A stretch of 64,000 bases of DNA from Spongospora subterranea f. sp. subterranea (Eukaryota > Endomyxa: Phytomyxea > Phytomyxea > Plasmodiophorida): the NCBI GenBank assembly GCA_049724395.1, contig JAUGWO010000005.1, positions 1 through 64,000 on the forward strand. Direction: 5' to 3'. This document shows positions 21,875-33,817 of the stretch, in pieces (the stretch's first letter is position 1; each line of letters starts with the position of its first letter). Under the pieces are notes generated by a model. It ran no database searches, was not told the origin of the DNA, and saw nothing but the letters and a program-made list of their open reading frames with translations. A program made the position numbers and the translations under genes.

Positions 21875-23863
21875 ATGAATCGGGACCAATCTCGGATCAT
21901 AGACGAATATGATGTTGATGATCTAAGGCAGAAGTTTGAAGATGCGGCACTGAAGCACTGCGAAAAGTATGACGTTATGGTGACCGAAGCGTATGAGAAG
22001 ATGAAGGCAGTGAAAGATATCAGCGCACAGTATTTGAACAGGAACAAGCGGTTCATGACGGAACAGCTAATCAAGGAATTCACAAACGACTTTGAGGAGA
22101 GTTTGCTGATTCTGAAACGAGAGCACGAATTGAACGTAGGGTCTGCTCTCAGTTTCTAGCGAATCTAATTCTCGTTTTCCGCTATTTGTCAGACTCAGTC
22201 ATTACTGAAGCGAATCAAGGAAGAAGGGCACAGATCCTGTACAGACGCATTGCAAAGTTTTCTGGAAAACCTGAACAGAATACGGGAAAAAAAGAAGGAA
22301 GAGGAGCTGGACAAGATCAAAGAAGAAATTGAGCGACAAAGGGTTTGTTATTTAGCAAAACCCACTGGGTGTAGTCTAATGAGTTATCATTAGAATGTGG
22401 CTAAAGCCAACCTGGAAAGTGCAATTCGCAAAGAAATGAGTCAAGTCAAAGTTGCGCAACTTCAAGAATTGGAGGAATCGCTGAAAGCAGAGAAGGTTTG
22501 CATGCAGCACAAGATTCAAGAAGAATTAGATCAAGTAGGAAAATCACTGCACTAACATATAACTCGATAAGTCTCTTAATATAATTCAGAGCATTCAAAA
22601 CGCTTTAGATAGGGAAACATCTGCAATGAAAACCGCCCTGTCAAAATGTGAGATTCAAATGCGCCGAGAAGCCTCAGAACGCCTTGAAGCTATTCGACAA
22701 GAGGGTAAACACACTACTTCAAAACAGGTTGCAGCGCTGAGATCTAAGCTTGCAAAACAGTTTGACGAGCAAGAAAAGGTATGTAGAGCAGATATAAGTG
22801 CATTTGCAAAACTTGATAAAAAGTCATTAGACTTTGAGGCAAGAGAAGCATGACGAGTGGTTAGCTTTGAAAGAAAAGGAAGAAAACAAAATTCGCAACA
22901 GAGCAAAAGCAAGAGAAAAGAGGTTGATAGGTGAGATTAGAGATGACCATACTCGCTATCTGGCGAAATTTAGAGAGGAACTGGAGAATTCGGTTCATTT
23001 ACAGGTAGATTAATGCTGGAGTGCCGTTTCCAAGTTAAATGCTGCAACAGGTGGAACAAGCTATTCGTAAATTCAGGAAAACCGTTGATTCGGAAAGGGC
23101 GGAAGCCTGTAAACGTATCAGGGCTGACGTGGAAGCCGAACGTATAAAGAGACTTGAGATTACAAAAAAGGAATTGGATGAACAGTAAGATGTTTCATAC
23201 AAATGAGACACTCGTAAATTGAGTCCGTTTTTTGAAGTAAAACTGCCGAATCTGCCAAATATATGCAGCAACTTCAGAAAGAGCATGAAATGGAACTCTT
23301 AACGCTGAAGATCACGACTGATAAGGAAGTTCAAGAGGAATGCAACCGAATTCGAGGTACACCAATCCATGATCAGTCTTGCATATGTAACTTTATCAGG
23401 TGTGCTTGTTAGCTGAATTTTCTGAAAACAAGTCAAAATGGATGCTGGCAATCCGATCTGATGCCGAAAAAGATCGGAACCAAGCAATGCTATCGCTACG
23501 TCGTGAATTAGAACATGATAGGAAACTGATAGTCGCTAAAATTACCGACGAAATCATTACTCAGCGAGAAAAGGGGTTGCGAGTCGAGCAATCTAACCAC
23601 GATCTTGTAAGATCGGTTTTTTCTCAACTTAATCAATATGTTAAACTGGTATTGAGAAGGAGATGCAGAACATTTTGAAACCCTACTATAGTCGGCAGGC
23701 AGCTTCGCCAACTACAACGAAACACTTGGACGAGTTCAACAACCCAAATGATATTGTATCGCGAGTCGCCACGCTCTCGTCCCGGGTAGTCCAATTACAG
23801 CAAGCCGACAGGGACAAAAGTCGATATTCATTTTCTACGACAAAGGCCGCCATTGACACGTAA
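21875..23863 (+). CDS. Long coiled-coil protein
   Basis: Multi-exon gene encoding about 500 aa of mainly charged helix. It starts MNRDQSRIIDEYDVDDLRQK (ATG 21875; the upstream frame lacks another ATG) and continues through exons such as TQSLLKRIKEEGHRSCTDAL, NVAKANLESAIRKEMSQVK, SIQNALDRETSAMKTALSK, VEQAIRKFRKTVDSERAEA and AEFSENKSKWMLAIRSDAEK to a less charged tail (ILKPYYSRQA...) that stops at 23861-23863. About eight short GT-AG introns separate the exons, each keeping the heptad-rich Lys/Glu/Arg pattern. Such proteins are often centrosomal or basal-body components (CEP-type), which would fit the dynein light chain nearby, but no diagnostic motif was seen, so function is unknown. Confidence 0.8.
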
Positions 23864-23922
23864 CTGTCACCAGACGTCAAAATACCAGTGCATTCTGCTA
23901 TTCTTAGTTTATATATCCATTC

Positions 23923-24759
23923 TTACACTTGGTGGTTGTTTGGTGTTGTTTGTGGCTGTTGAGTAGGCTTTGGCCCCTCGCGTCTAGTCAAGTTGTACAG
24001 GATTCGCCCCAGTAATGCGATAAAAAAGAAGAATACAGTCATGAGGGCGAAAGTCGTTAGGATAACGTATAGTGTGAGTATATTTCGCCATGTGACAATA
24101 TTGTAAACTGGGGTCGTATAAAATGCCCCTGCAAAATTAACTGGCAGGTACAGGATCGCCACTATATACGGATAGAAGATATGTCGGGGATTGAACACCA
24201 GATTGGTTTAAGAACAGGTCGATTAACAGAAAGACAGTTGTCCCTGCATGGTTTTGAATGCTTGCAATTGTTCCCGGTATTGTCTCGAACTGTCTACTTG
24301 GGTTGACCCAAACCCAATATAATACCTGCATGAAACTGAGTCGGTTGAGGCCATTTCCACACGAGCAGTATTCCCATACCACAATGGTGAGGCTGATAGG
24401 AACTGCACATTCGAACAAGATATAGGCCAGGTTTGAGTAGCGGTTGACTGGCCGACCGGACACGATCCTCCAATCCAGCACCACAACCACAGCAAAATAC
24501 CTGCTCATTGATCAGACGATATGAACAGATTAGGGATCGAATCGGGGAGATGAACATCATACGCTAGGGTGAGCCAAGCATTCCAATGGGTGGCGAATAA
24601 CAGGTATCGGGGCGTTAGCTCATACAATATAGTCAACAGAATCGTGTACAGCACAAACACGAACGCAAATGTCCGATATATGGCTAGCCCAGGATGCGAC
24701 AGGACCCATGATATATGGATTAGATTCGGGGAATAGCTATAATATTTCAGTAGCGCCAT
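23923..24759 (-). CDS. Multi-pass membrane protein, rolling-stone-like
   Basis: Probable plasma-membrane or endomembrane protein with about 6-7 hydrophobic helices. Exon 1 (from ATG 24759) includes TFAFVFVLYTILLTILYE and RYLLFATHWNAWLTLA. A GT-AG intron joins GC|GTATGATG...GAGCAG to YFAVVVVLDWR. Later segments are AYILFECAVPISLTIVVWEY, SIQNHAGTTVFLLIDLFLNQ, then FYPYIVAILYLPVNFAGAFY and ILTTFALMTVFFFFIALLGR. The phrase N-H-(A)G-x-x-V-F-L-L-x-D-L-F-L-N followed by YP resembles the rolling stone / TMEM family. The C-terminus is short, cytosolic and Gln/Pro-rich. The family call is by motif memory only; a rhomboid-unrelated orphan membrane protein is the alternative. Confidence 0.6.
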
Positions 24760-25588
24760 CCCGTCAAAATATCATTCGCTTCCCCAACCTAACTGGTCCA
24801 CATTCATGATGTTCCTAAGTGTAGCTATCCGATCTCGGTAGTTTCCATATCGGTCGCAATAAACCAAAACTGGATTTCAGTCGGTGAGTTTTCCACAGTG
24901 TTTTGTTGCTGTTTCGTTTTGTGTTTTTTAGAGTAAATGATGATTGTAAAGTCTGTAGGATATCTGTCAGCACTCTGTACCATCAACCTTTCGGTATTGG
25001 CACAGCGTTTCCTATATGATAACCAGGGATTCATTATACAGTTCATTGGGCGCGACTAATATCAGAAGAAACAAGTAGTCGTGTGACAAATAACGAACTG
25101 ATGCGTTTTTGATTGAACATCGCACAGGTTTCGCCATCACTGATATATCCACGGGAGAAATATATTTGTCTATGGGACCCGTCAACCACTACGCTGCAAT
25201 AAAACCCTACTATACTTCCTTGGTCATGAATAGCGTTCTTTAAATTGTACAAGGGGTTCGATCAGTAGGATCATGTGTTTCAGGGTGGTCAATTGGGCGA
25301 ATTAATGGAATGATAATGGAAAGGAAATCGTACGGCTTAGGCTTAGGCGGACAAGCACAATTATTGGCCGTTCATCAGTCAAATCTACGACTCACCTCAA
25401 CCTCTGTCGTTTATCAATTGATACTTGCTCTCCAGTGATTTTCTGTCCATATAATACTCCATCACGTCGATAACGATCTGGTTTCAAATGTGAAAACCGT
25501 TCAAGATGACACATCCGTTATGTGGTGCAATGGCCCTTCCGTGCAGAATAAAGCTACTCCAAACCCCATAGATGATTTGATAAACGTG
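24760..25588. other. Intergenic with two short unassigned minus frames
   Basis: Frames of about 70 codons at 24825-25046 and 25043-25252 (minus) have no recognised domain; they could be exons of a small gene but no convincing splice joint was found. Nothing else seen up to the end of the proline-rich gene. Confidence 0.35.
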
Positions 25589-27456
25589 TCAATGTTTATG
25601 AAAACAGTTATTACAATGGCCAACCTTGAACGGATTGGCCATGAACTGGGAACAATCGCATTCACAGCAATGCGCCGGTATCTGACCAATATCCCCTTGA
25701 CCTGATTTCGGAACGATCATCATGCTGATCTTCATTTGCGATTGCGATGGATCAGCATCATTCCCTAACTGCGAGAACCCTGCCTTTGGTCGTCCAGGCG
25801 GCACGGGTCGCTGCATCGCCATCAGTTTCGGTCCCGATTCTACGTCCGGCGCTTTTATTCTAAACCCTTTCGATGGAGACGACGATTCATCATTAGAATC
25901 GCGTTGCCCAATAGGTATTGGCAAATCGGGGTCAATCGTTGGGGGTTTTGTCGCAGGCGGCTTCGGTTGCCCAACCGGCAATGATGGAGACTTTTTCGCC
26001 GGCATTGCCATGTTGCTTATCGCGGCGTCTGCCAACGCTGGCGTCACACTTTTCGCCCCGGCCACGTTGTGAACCGGTTCAGGTGGATGAGGAGCGGCGG
26101 GTGGTGGGGCAGGTGGTTTGATCCCCTTCTTGGCCTGGGTTGGCGAATCAGATGGCGCTGGTAAGGGTTTCGACACGATCGACAGGTTAACGCGCTCAAC
26201 CGGTGGATCAGGGTATTGTCCAGCGATCGATGGACCTGACGATGTTGTCGTTTGTCTCAGGTCCTCCTTTCTCCCTATCCCCGTTTCCACACCGGGCTCT
26301 TTCCTGTTCAGGGTTTCTTTCATCGCCAACACATCCTGCAATGTCGTTTGGGCGTGTGCTGGAGGCGGCCCTGGAGGTGGTCTAGGTCCACGAATCTGCG
26401 CGCTTATCATCCGCCGGTCTAGGCAGCGCCTGGATATTCTCATGTTTGCCGATCGGCCCTGATGTTCCAACGGATGGACCGGAGGACAGTTGGCGTTCTC
26501 TGGAGGCGATCGAATCGTTCTCATCCAGAGCTGGCTGGCTGTTATTGCTTCCGTTCCTCGACCGCGACTCAACATCGACGATGTCGTCCATATCAATCAT
26601 CCCTGTGAACGTGTTCGACCGTTTTCTGACGACTGTTTCAGGGGCTTCAACGTCGTTCGTGGGAGCCAACGCTGATTCGTCGGCCCTCAACATGACCGGC
26701 GCGAATCCCGCCGGCGACGTGATGCTCTTGCGAATCCCTCGGGCCGGTTTCGACCGTCGAAAACAGGGCCTATCTAGAGTCGGATTGACCAGATCGTCCT
26801 CATCATCCAAATTGATCGCCGCCGCGTTGTCGGCAATCAATTCCTTCCCCTTTTCTTTCCGATTGAATATCTTGTTCAACAACCCCCGGTTTTTCTCCTT
26901 CTTCTTTCCCTTCCCTTTCCCTTGTTGTCGCACGTCGGTAACTGCACTGTTATTGTCACCGTGCGTTGTGTCGCCATCGCCTGCAGGCGCTTCGCTCCCC
27001 AGGTTCCTCTCCAATGATTCTCGCTGTCGCTCGTCGCCCGCTTTGCCGAGTTTTTTCCTCGACCAGATTTCACTCGTTTGTTCGTCATTTCCACTCTGCC
27101 CGTTGGTCTTCTCAACCGCCTTCGCCCTACGTTTTTCGGATTTCGGCGACGACTTCTGAGTGATATGCTCATCGATTTCATCCCCTTTACTTGCGCTGGC
27201 GCTGTCGTGATCTGGCGATTCCATCTCATCATCAACCTTGTGCTCGTCCATCATCTTCATCACTTTCGTCCAGTACTTGAACTGGTTCTCGTGCAGAGCC
27301 GACAGCCCGACCACAACCTGGCGAAACCATATCTGGCCTGGTCGGGGCAACGTCGAGATCTGTGTGGCAGCAACCATTGATTAGAGGAGGCTGACATCAG
27401 AAATCTAGCGCCATGAAACAACACAAACTTACCCATCCTGGGTCGAACTCGTTCAT
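25589..27456 (-). CDS. Proline-rich, low-complexity protein with C-terminal Cys/His motif
   Basis: Three exons rebuilt by eye: 27456-27433 (MNEFDPGW), a 73-nt intron (27432-27360), 27359-26488, a 58-nt intron (26487-26430) and 26429-25589, giving 578 aa. The N-terminus (ISTLPRPGQIWFRQVVVGLS) is followed by a long charged, disordered region with KGKGKKKEKNRG, then Pro-rich stretches (RGPRPPPGPPPAHAQ, KPPAPPPAAPHPPEP) that could bind SH3, WW or profilin. It ends in a compact motif CCECDCSQFMANPF followed by CNNCFHKH, likely a small zinc site. Both introns restore a single frame with GT-AG ends. I do not recognise the family; a cytoskeletal or trafficking scaffold is a guess. Confidence 0.72.
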
Positions 27457-27572
27457 TTCCTCATTGTGGTGATCGCTGTGAAGATATTTCGAGTTAGTCA
27501 ATCCCTGGCCAACCCTACCGAATATCTACGCCCATCACCACCCGCATCCGGTCAATATATATAAATAATTTA

Positions 27573-30500
27573 TCAAACATCTGAAATCTCTTTCAGTCTT
27601 TGGTCAGCTTCTTGCCTCAAACGGTGAGCTTGCTCGGCAATCGGACTACCAATCCCGTTGTACTTCTCCGCATTGTCGACGAGCAGATCGATATCACTTC
27701 GAAACGACGATACAGAGTCATATTCTCCACGTTCTAGTTTTTCTTTCATTGTTGACAGGCTGATGGGATTCCTGACCTTCGTATGGTAGTCGGGGACGTC
27801 CGATTTTTTGACGTTGAATCGAAACAGGGCCCAGTCCAGATGGTTCAACAATGATTCAAGAACAACAGACAACCGGGAGAGTAATTTTTGATGTTGTTGA
27901 TACTCCACCAGATGTCTCTCCGTCTCGGCGATCACGATTTGATTGGCCGTCAGACAACGCAACGCTGCGTCAACAACAATTGTCGCATTGACCGTCAATA
28001 AATTATCTGGCCCATTGTACAAAGCGGAGTTTGATCGAATCAGATCCAGATCGGCGATGAAATCTGCTGAAGACGTATATGCGCAACCTCGTACCTACGA
28101 AAACACATCGTTAACGTACGATAACGCATCTTCGTTTCGAAGGGCGCGCTAACCTTTTGCTTTAGGAGATCGATGTACATGTGAGTTTTTACAATGGTGG
28201 AATAGTTCGGTGCAATATCGTCAGTGACAGGTTTGCAAAACGTTTTGATGCCAAGAACGTCAGAGGTCGCGTCAATAGCGCCATTGAAGAACGAATTAAG
28301 AGTTATCTGAGGATCTCCTCGACGGCGAAATGATGACAGGCGCTTGGGACAGACCTAAAATTGCCTCAATAGAGATAAGACAAATAGTCACTCTAGCTCT
28401 ACATCAGATTCGGAGTTATTCGGGTTTCCAGCACTAGGTCTTTCTCTTTTCCTTTTTTTCTTGATGGCAGACGACGCTGGAAATTGTGCATCACGACTTG
28501 AATATTGCCCTTGTTCCCCATCCATTAAAGTGTCGGTTTGCTGTCCCAGCCTCGGCGCCGCTTCTCTCTCGCCATGGTGACGCTTTGGGGTCGGGACCTG
28601 AAGTAAATCAATAACAGAGTATATCATGTATAAATAGAGACACACCTTAGCAAGACTCAAAGTTACTTTCGATTCTTGGTCCGTAACTTTTAATACGAGA
28701 TTGTCTGGAGCAGGGTTCATTTCACTGGCAAAAAAAAAACGCGCAAAATCGAGTACCTGGATGGTTGGGGCATTTCCTATTGGACTTGGTATGACCGAAT
28801 GTGTGACACGAACTGCATTTAACCATGGGCTTCCCGTTTGGTCCGATTACCGGGGTTCGTGGTAGCCTTGGCCTGGAAGGCCGAGGTACCCGCGGTTTGA
28901 CACCATTCCGAAGTTCTTTAAGTCGACGTTGCGCCGACCGAACTCCAGACGTCCCTGGGAGTAGACTGGAGAAGAGTCAAATTTTGTCGCTTGTATATTC
29001 CCAACAAACCGAAAGATACCGTTTACGAGGTCTGGACAATTGCTTCGGTTCTCCTCGGTTACTTTTGGAACACCGACCGGCAGTCTCTCCGGACCCAGCA
29101 AGGCGTTGCCCATTGGATTGACATGGCGAAGCCCCTGCAGTAGCATTGGCCGAGGTTAGCTTCTCTTCCAATTGCTTAAGCCGATTCCCCGAATCAGATT
29201 GATCAGCTGAACATGTTAGATCAATAAAAATCAACTAAGTTTTGAGGGTAATCGAACCTAAATACGCTTCAATCCACTCTGGGTCGTCGATAATTGTTAC
29301 CCGCTCACGCTCAATCCCATCCGAATCACAAATTACCTAAACTGCGTTGATCCTCGAAACATTTTACGATAGCAAACGGAAAAATACCTCACGCCTCTGT
29401 AAACGGCGACGGATCTTTTTTACTTTGACTGACTGAGCAGCACCGGGAGGCAAGTTGTTTACATCTGTTTCATGCAACAATTGTTGCCCCTCAATATTAT
29501 TGCCGCCCTGAGAATATCAAGCATAAATACTTGATTGCAAGAAAGGAACAGAATCAAACATGCCTGAAGTTCGTGTTGCCGCTTCTCCTCTTGCTCTTTC
29601 ATGAACTTTTCATATTCTGCTTGTTCATCGTGGAGCGCTGAGGCGTCTGCAGAGTTTTCAGTACCGTTCCGGTCTTCTAGTAAATCCTCAAGGTCTGCAG
29701 CAAACTCATCGGCTTCATCTTCACTTGATCTATAAACAAGAATTAGAGGCAAATAACGCAAAAAAGCATTGTTATACCTATCGTCTAAGGTTACCGGAAC
29801 AGAGTTCTTCAGAATATTACATTGACGATCGAAAATTTTCTGAGCTTCTTTGAGAAACCGCTGCTGTTGTACGCGATTCGTATTTCTTTGTTGGCGAGCA
29901 AACCTTCCGAATTGAGTGTTTTCACCATTCAATGTCGCATCCGAACAAAGTTGCCTAAGCAGGCCTACTCGGTTCCACCGTGGCAGATCTTTCACGTGAG
30001 ATTCGGGAATACCAAATGACACCAATGCAGTAAACAGTTCATGCATATTCAATTTGCGAAGATCCTGCAAAAATTTCTTTTAGAAAACGAATTTCACATA
30101 ACATTAGATCACAGACCTTATCAGTTCCAGTCAGCGATTTAGCGGGCGCAATTTTCGGAGCCGTTGGATCGGCCTCAAATCTGTGAGGTGCCTTGATGTA
30201 AGAGAATCCAGCACCACGACCAAGAGGATTTCCAGGCCCTTGCAGTTTGAGAAGACATCTGCCTTGCAGAGCATTTACGAAATTGGACGTTAGGTTCCAA
30301 GGCGTAAGTTGAAGTTCCTGTTCCACATATTCCAACTGTCGTTTCAAAAGACCAAGTCTAAGTTTGCTGATGATAGCCGAAAGCTGAGGAGTCCAAAGAA
30401 GCAGAGTTTCGATGCCCAGCTCTACAAGCCATGAAATTAAACTCCAACAAATCATGACAAAATTTCCTACTTTCTAAGCGATGTTGACCAGCTCTCATAC

Positions 30501-33187
30501 TAGCGAATTCACACATGTTTTCAGGCGTCACCATTTCTCGAATAGCGGAATCCGAAGGGAGTTTTGCTCGTTCTGAATTTAAGATCCAGCATCCCGACTC
30601 GTGGCCACCGCGCTGAAAATCAGCGACCTCTTTGAGCTTAGCACGAATTGCTGTTTCCGATTGGGTTGGAAAAGCTTCAAACACATCTGCGATCAACAAT
30701 CTACCATAAATCAGTAACCTATCATTGAGAAGACGCGCAGAGACTGGTACTTTGGATTGGCACGTAGCAGCCGAAAAATGAATACCGACAGCATATCTTT
30801 CAGTGCTGCATTAGCATCGCGAGCATTGGGGGTTTTAACCTGAACTTTGGGCTGTATCTGGCCGACAGTATATACAGCAGGGATTTCACGAATCGCCCAG
30901 TTATTACGTTTAGAGGATCTATATAAAAGAAAGTCTCCGGAAGGGACCTACGGAAATGAGGAAATCCCAAAGGCCAGAGAGCAGAGATCCATACAGGGTG
31001 TGAAAAAACAGGAGCAGCGAACATATTGCAGTTGATACTGCTAACAGTTGACCCGCAACGAACATCGGCAATAAACGGAGACTCATCATCTTTCTCCGGT
31101 CGTAAAACCTTTACAACTCCGTCTTGAGAGGTGGGATGATAATTGTCTTCAAGATTCTGAAGAAAAACTAAATCATACTTGAAAAGCTATATATACGCTG
31201 AGTACTTTCTGCCTGTAGAATGTGATGATTTCGCTCGCCATGCCCACATTAGCAATTAATGGCGGATGCTCCTCAATGTATTCCGCCAAAACAATGCGCC
31301 CATCACGAGCGCTGAGCTCACTTTCCTTTTTCGGAACGTATTTCCTGGCGCTGGCAGATTCTATTAATGACGTCTTGGTCTTATCCTGAGGGCGCGAAGT
31401 TATAAGCGATGTATAGAAAAACGCTCGAGGGCGATGAAACCGCTCCAACTCGTCCTCCAAGAAGTAAGACTTATATATTGGCTGGTGATAGATTAGTTAT
31501 TGTGTGTTACGAACTGGTCAATCAGTTGACTTACTCTGGCGAGCTCCTGAGCAAACAAGGCGTGCTGTACAGCAGCACGACCAACAATAGTTCTTTCTTC
31601 GACTCCAGCTTTTTCGTAAAGGGGCGAGAAGTCGAGCGAGAGATTAAATCGCTTGCTAGGGTCCACATCATCCTGCACTTCATTCTGATTCCGTTGTTCG
31701 CAAACATCAGTCCCAAAAATCATGTTCGGATCATTTTCGTCCAAAATGAGCGACGTCAGCGGCAACGCTTGCCGAGTATCTGCATCATCCCAAACAATTG
31801 TCGAAAGCCATTCCATGCTCTGAAAGTCAGAATTAAGCGAACGAAGGGGCTTCAGGGGCGATAACGGCCGCTTCGGGATTGATTGAACATTATTCCTGCT
31901 GTTAGATAAAGCGTAAAATGGGCGATCATCATATGTGGCCATGGTTGTTGAACCAATCGCTCTCCCTGGTCTGCCAGATTGTCGAGCGAACCGCAGAGAG
32001 ACCCGTGGCCGACTTGAAGGTAAACCTGCATCTTCACTATGGCTGCCTCTAACGGCATCGACGCCAATATCAAAACCGATGTCGATTTCTGGAGGGACTT
32101 CCTCCGATTGCGAAACGATGCTCTGAGTTGGAGATGCAATTCTGGGTGGAACCTCGGACTGCCCGGTGTCGATGCAGTCTATTTCGGCTTCCCATTGAAG
32201 CTGTTCCAGAAGAGAAAACATGGAATCATCCAATCTCACACTAAGATCTGATGCTCTGGGTACGCTGAGCGGCTCGCCAACGTCGAACCGGGAACCAAAC
32301 ATCTTCTGAACGCTTTGGAATGGTTCCGAAGACATCCCCACAGAGCCTTGGGCAGCGAGGCCAGACCCGTCAGGATCGAGAAATTCGAGTTCGTCACCGT
32401 GGGCGAACCATGATCCACCTTCAACTCCAATTGCGACCTTTACAACCGGATTACGAACGACCAATCCTTCGAAAAACGGCTCAAAACTGCCGATATACAT
32501 GTCAGAGAACTTGAAAACATCGCTCCCGTCGAAGTCTTTTCTGAGAACAGGCAACTGAATTGGGCCAGAGAAGGTGGGTGGGTTTGACGCCATCATCCTC
32601 ATATTAGATTTGGCTGATGCCATGAATATGGACTGTGCAGCAGCTTGCGCCATCAGCTCTAAACTGGGACGCGCTTCGGATTTTGATCTGAAAGGCGGTA
32701 CTGGTATGGACGAACGTGGTACTGGGACGATGCTGTCTTCTTCGTCGAAGTCTTCGCTGTCGCTGGGATCGCTGGCGTCATGGCTCCCTTGCACAAACAG
32801 GTTGGGGTCATGCAAAGCCGTCTTGGACGCCGAAGGTGAGCCAGTGTTAACGGGATGGGCTTCATTGCGCCCAGAAATAATGTTGGATGACAGATCCATG
32901 GCCACCGAATTGTCTTCCATATTATCATGCAGCTCGGCTACAACACCACGGGTTAGTATCACACCTTGAAAAACGCCACGAAAACAAGGTGTGGAAAGTT
33001 TTGGCGGAAGAAATGTCCCATATTTGATAGGAAATCGAAAAATCGGATAAGGGGAACTACCTGGATAGCGACTCTTATCCTCTTCTTCCACAATCCCATG
33101 GACGTCGATATTCCCCCAGACGAACCCGCCGCCCCTCCTGGCCGACGACGCCGACGAGTCATCTGAATCCGAATCGTTCATAGCCAT
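27573..33187 (-). CDS. TAF1: TAF1, largest TFIID subunit, with double bromodomain
   Basis: Scaffold of the general transcription factor TFIID in the nucleus; contacts TBP, promoter DNA and acetylated histones. The start is placed at the ATG at 33187 (MAMNDSDSDDSSASS), before GGGFVWGNIDVHG, the TAF1 N-terminal motif. In order follow the large acidic N-terminal region, EWLSTIVWDDADTR, the central DUF3591 domain (GRIVLAEYIEEHPPLIANVG; about 30.8-31.4 kb), the winged helix (IADVFEAFPTQSETAIRAKL, CWILNSERAKLPSD), a CCHC zinc knuckle (KCSSCHTFGHTKSNRKCPNH, about 28.8 kb), a basic KKKRKRERP patch and two bromodomains: DDIAPNYSTIVKTHMYID...NSALYNGPDN and VPDYHTKVRNPISLSTMKEK...NAEKYNGIGSP. About ten short introns interrupt the 3' half. 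In bromodomain 2 an HT replaces the usual YY, so acetyl-lysine binding there may be weaker. Domain order is complete. Confidence 0.96.
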
Positions 33188-33404
33188 ATAACATGTAGAT
33201 GTTGTCGATTGTGGTTTGAGCGATGTCGTTCTTGGTTCTAATTCGCTCTGAACGAAATCTGAATCCAATAACGTTGTGATTCAGTTGATTGGCCACAAAT
33301 ACTGCGCGCAGTTTATCATCTCCGACAGTGGCGCACTTTATAAATAATCAACAGGTCGAAATAACGTCCGAATAATCACAAGTTATTTCTGAAAAGATTT
33401 GAAT

Positions 33405-33750
33405 TGTTGAGATTTACTGCCGATGATGAACAGTACTTTTGGTAATGATCGAGGGCGGTGCCAATGATGACAATATTTGAAAATAATCGAGATCAGCTCC
33501 GATGATAAACAGTATTTGGTCATGATTCATGACATTGTCAATGATGACAATATATAGCAAAGATTGATTATCAGTGTTGTCGATGAAGAGCAATAGTTCG
33601 GTAATGATTGGAGGACAATGATAATAGTATTTTTTTTTGAGAATAACTGAGATAAACGCAGATGACGAACAATAGTTGATAACTTGAAATCAGTGCCGGT
33701 GATTAACAATAAATTGGTAATGATTGCGATCAGTGGCGATGATGACCAAA
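33405..33750. repeat. Degenerate tandem repeat, about 40-bp period
   Basis: About nine imperfect units in the TAF1-NOM1 gap. Most contain a GATGATGAACA-like block followed by GTAATGAT and then GATCAGTG or GAGATCAG about 40 bp apart (examples at about 33422, 33465, 33498, 33541, 33583, 33661 and 33700). Units have diverged by many substitutions and small indels. Rest of the 33188-33817 gap: TAF1 promoter on the right of the TAF1 start, nothing else recognised. Confidence 0.75.
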
Positions 33751-33817
33751 TCCCAACATTCTAGGCAAATATGACTGATATCTATCCGCTATATGTTAAT
33801 TAAGATGACTAAATTCA

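Noticed and set aside
25722-26462. Long plus-strand frames antisense to the proline-rich gene
   Set aside because: They are explained by the GC-rich, proline-coding opposite strand; the minus strand has proper exons and splice joints.
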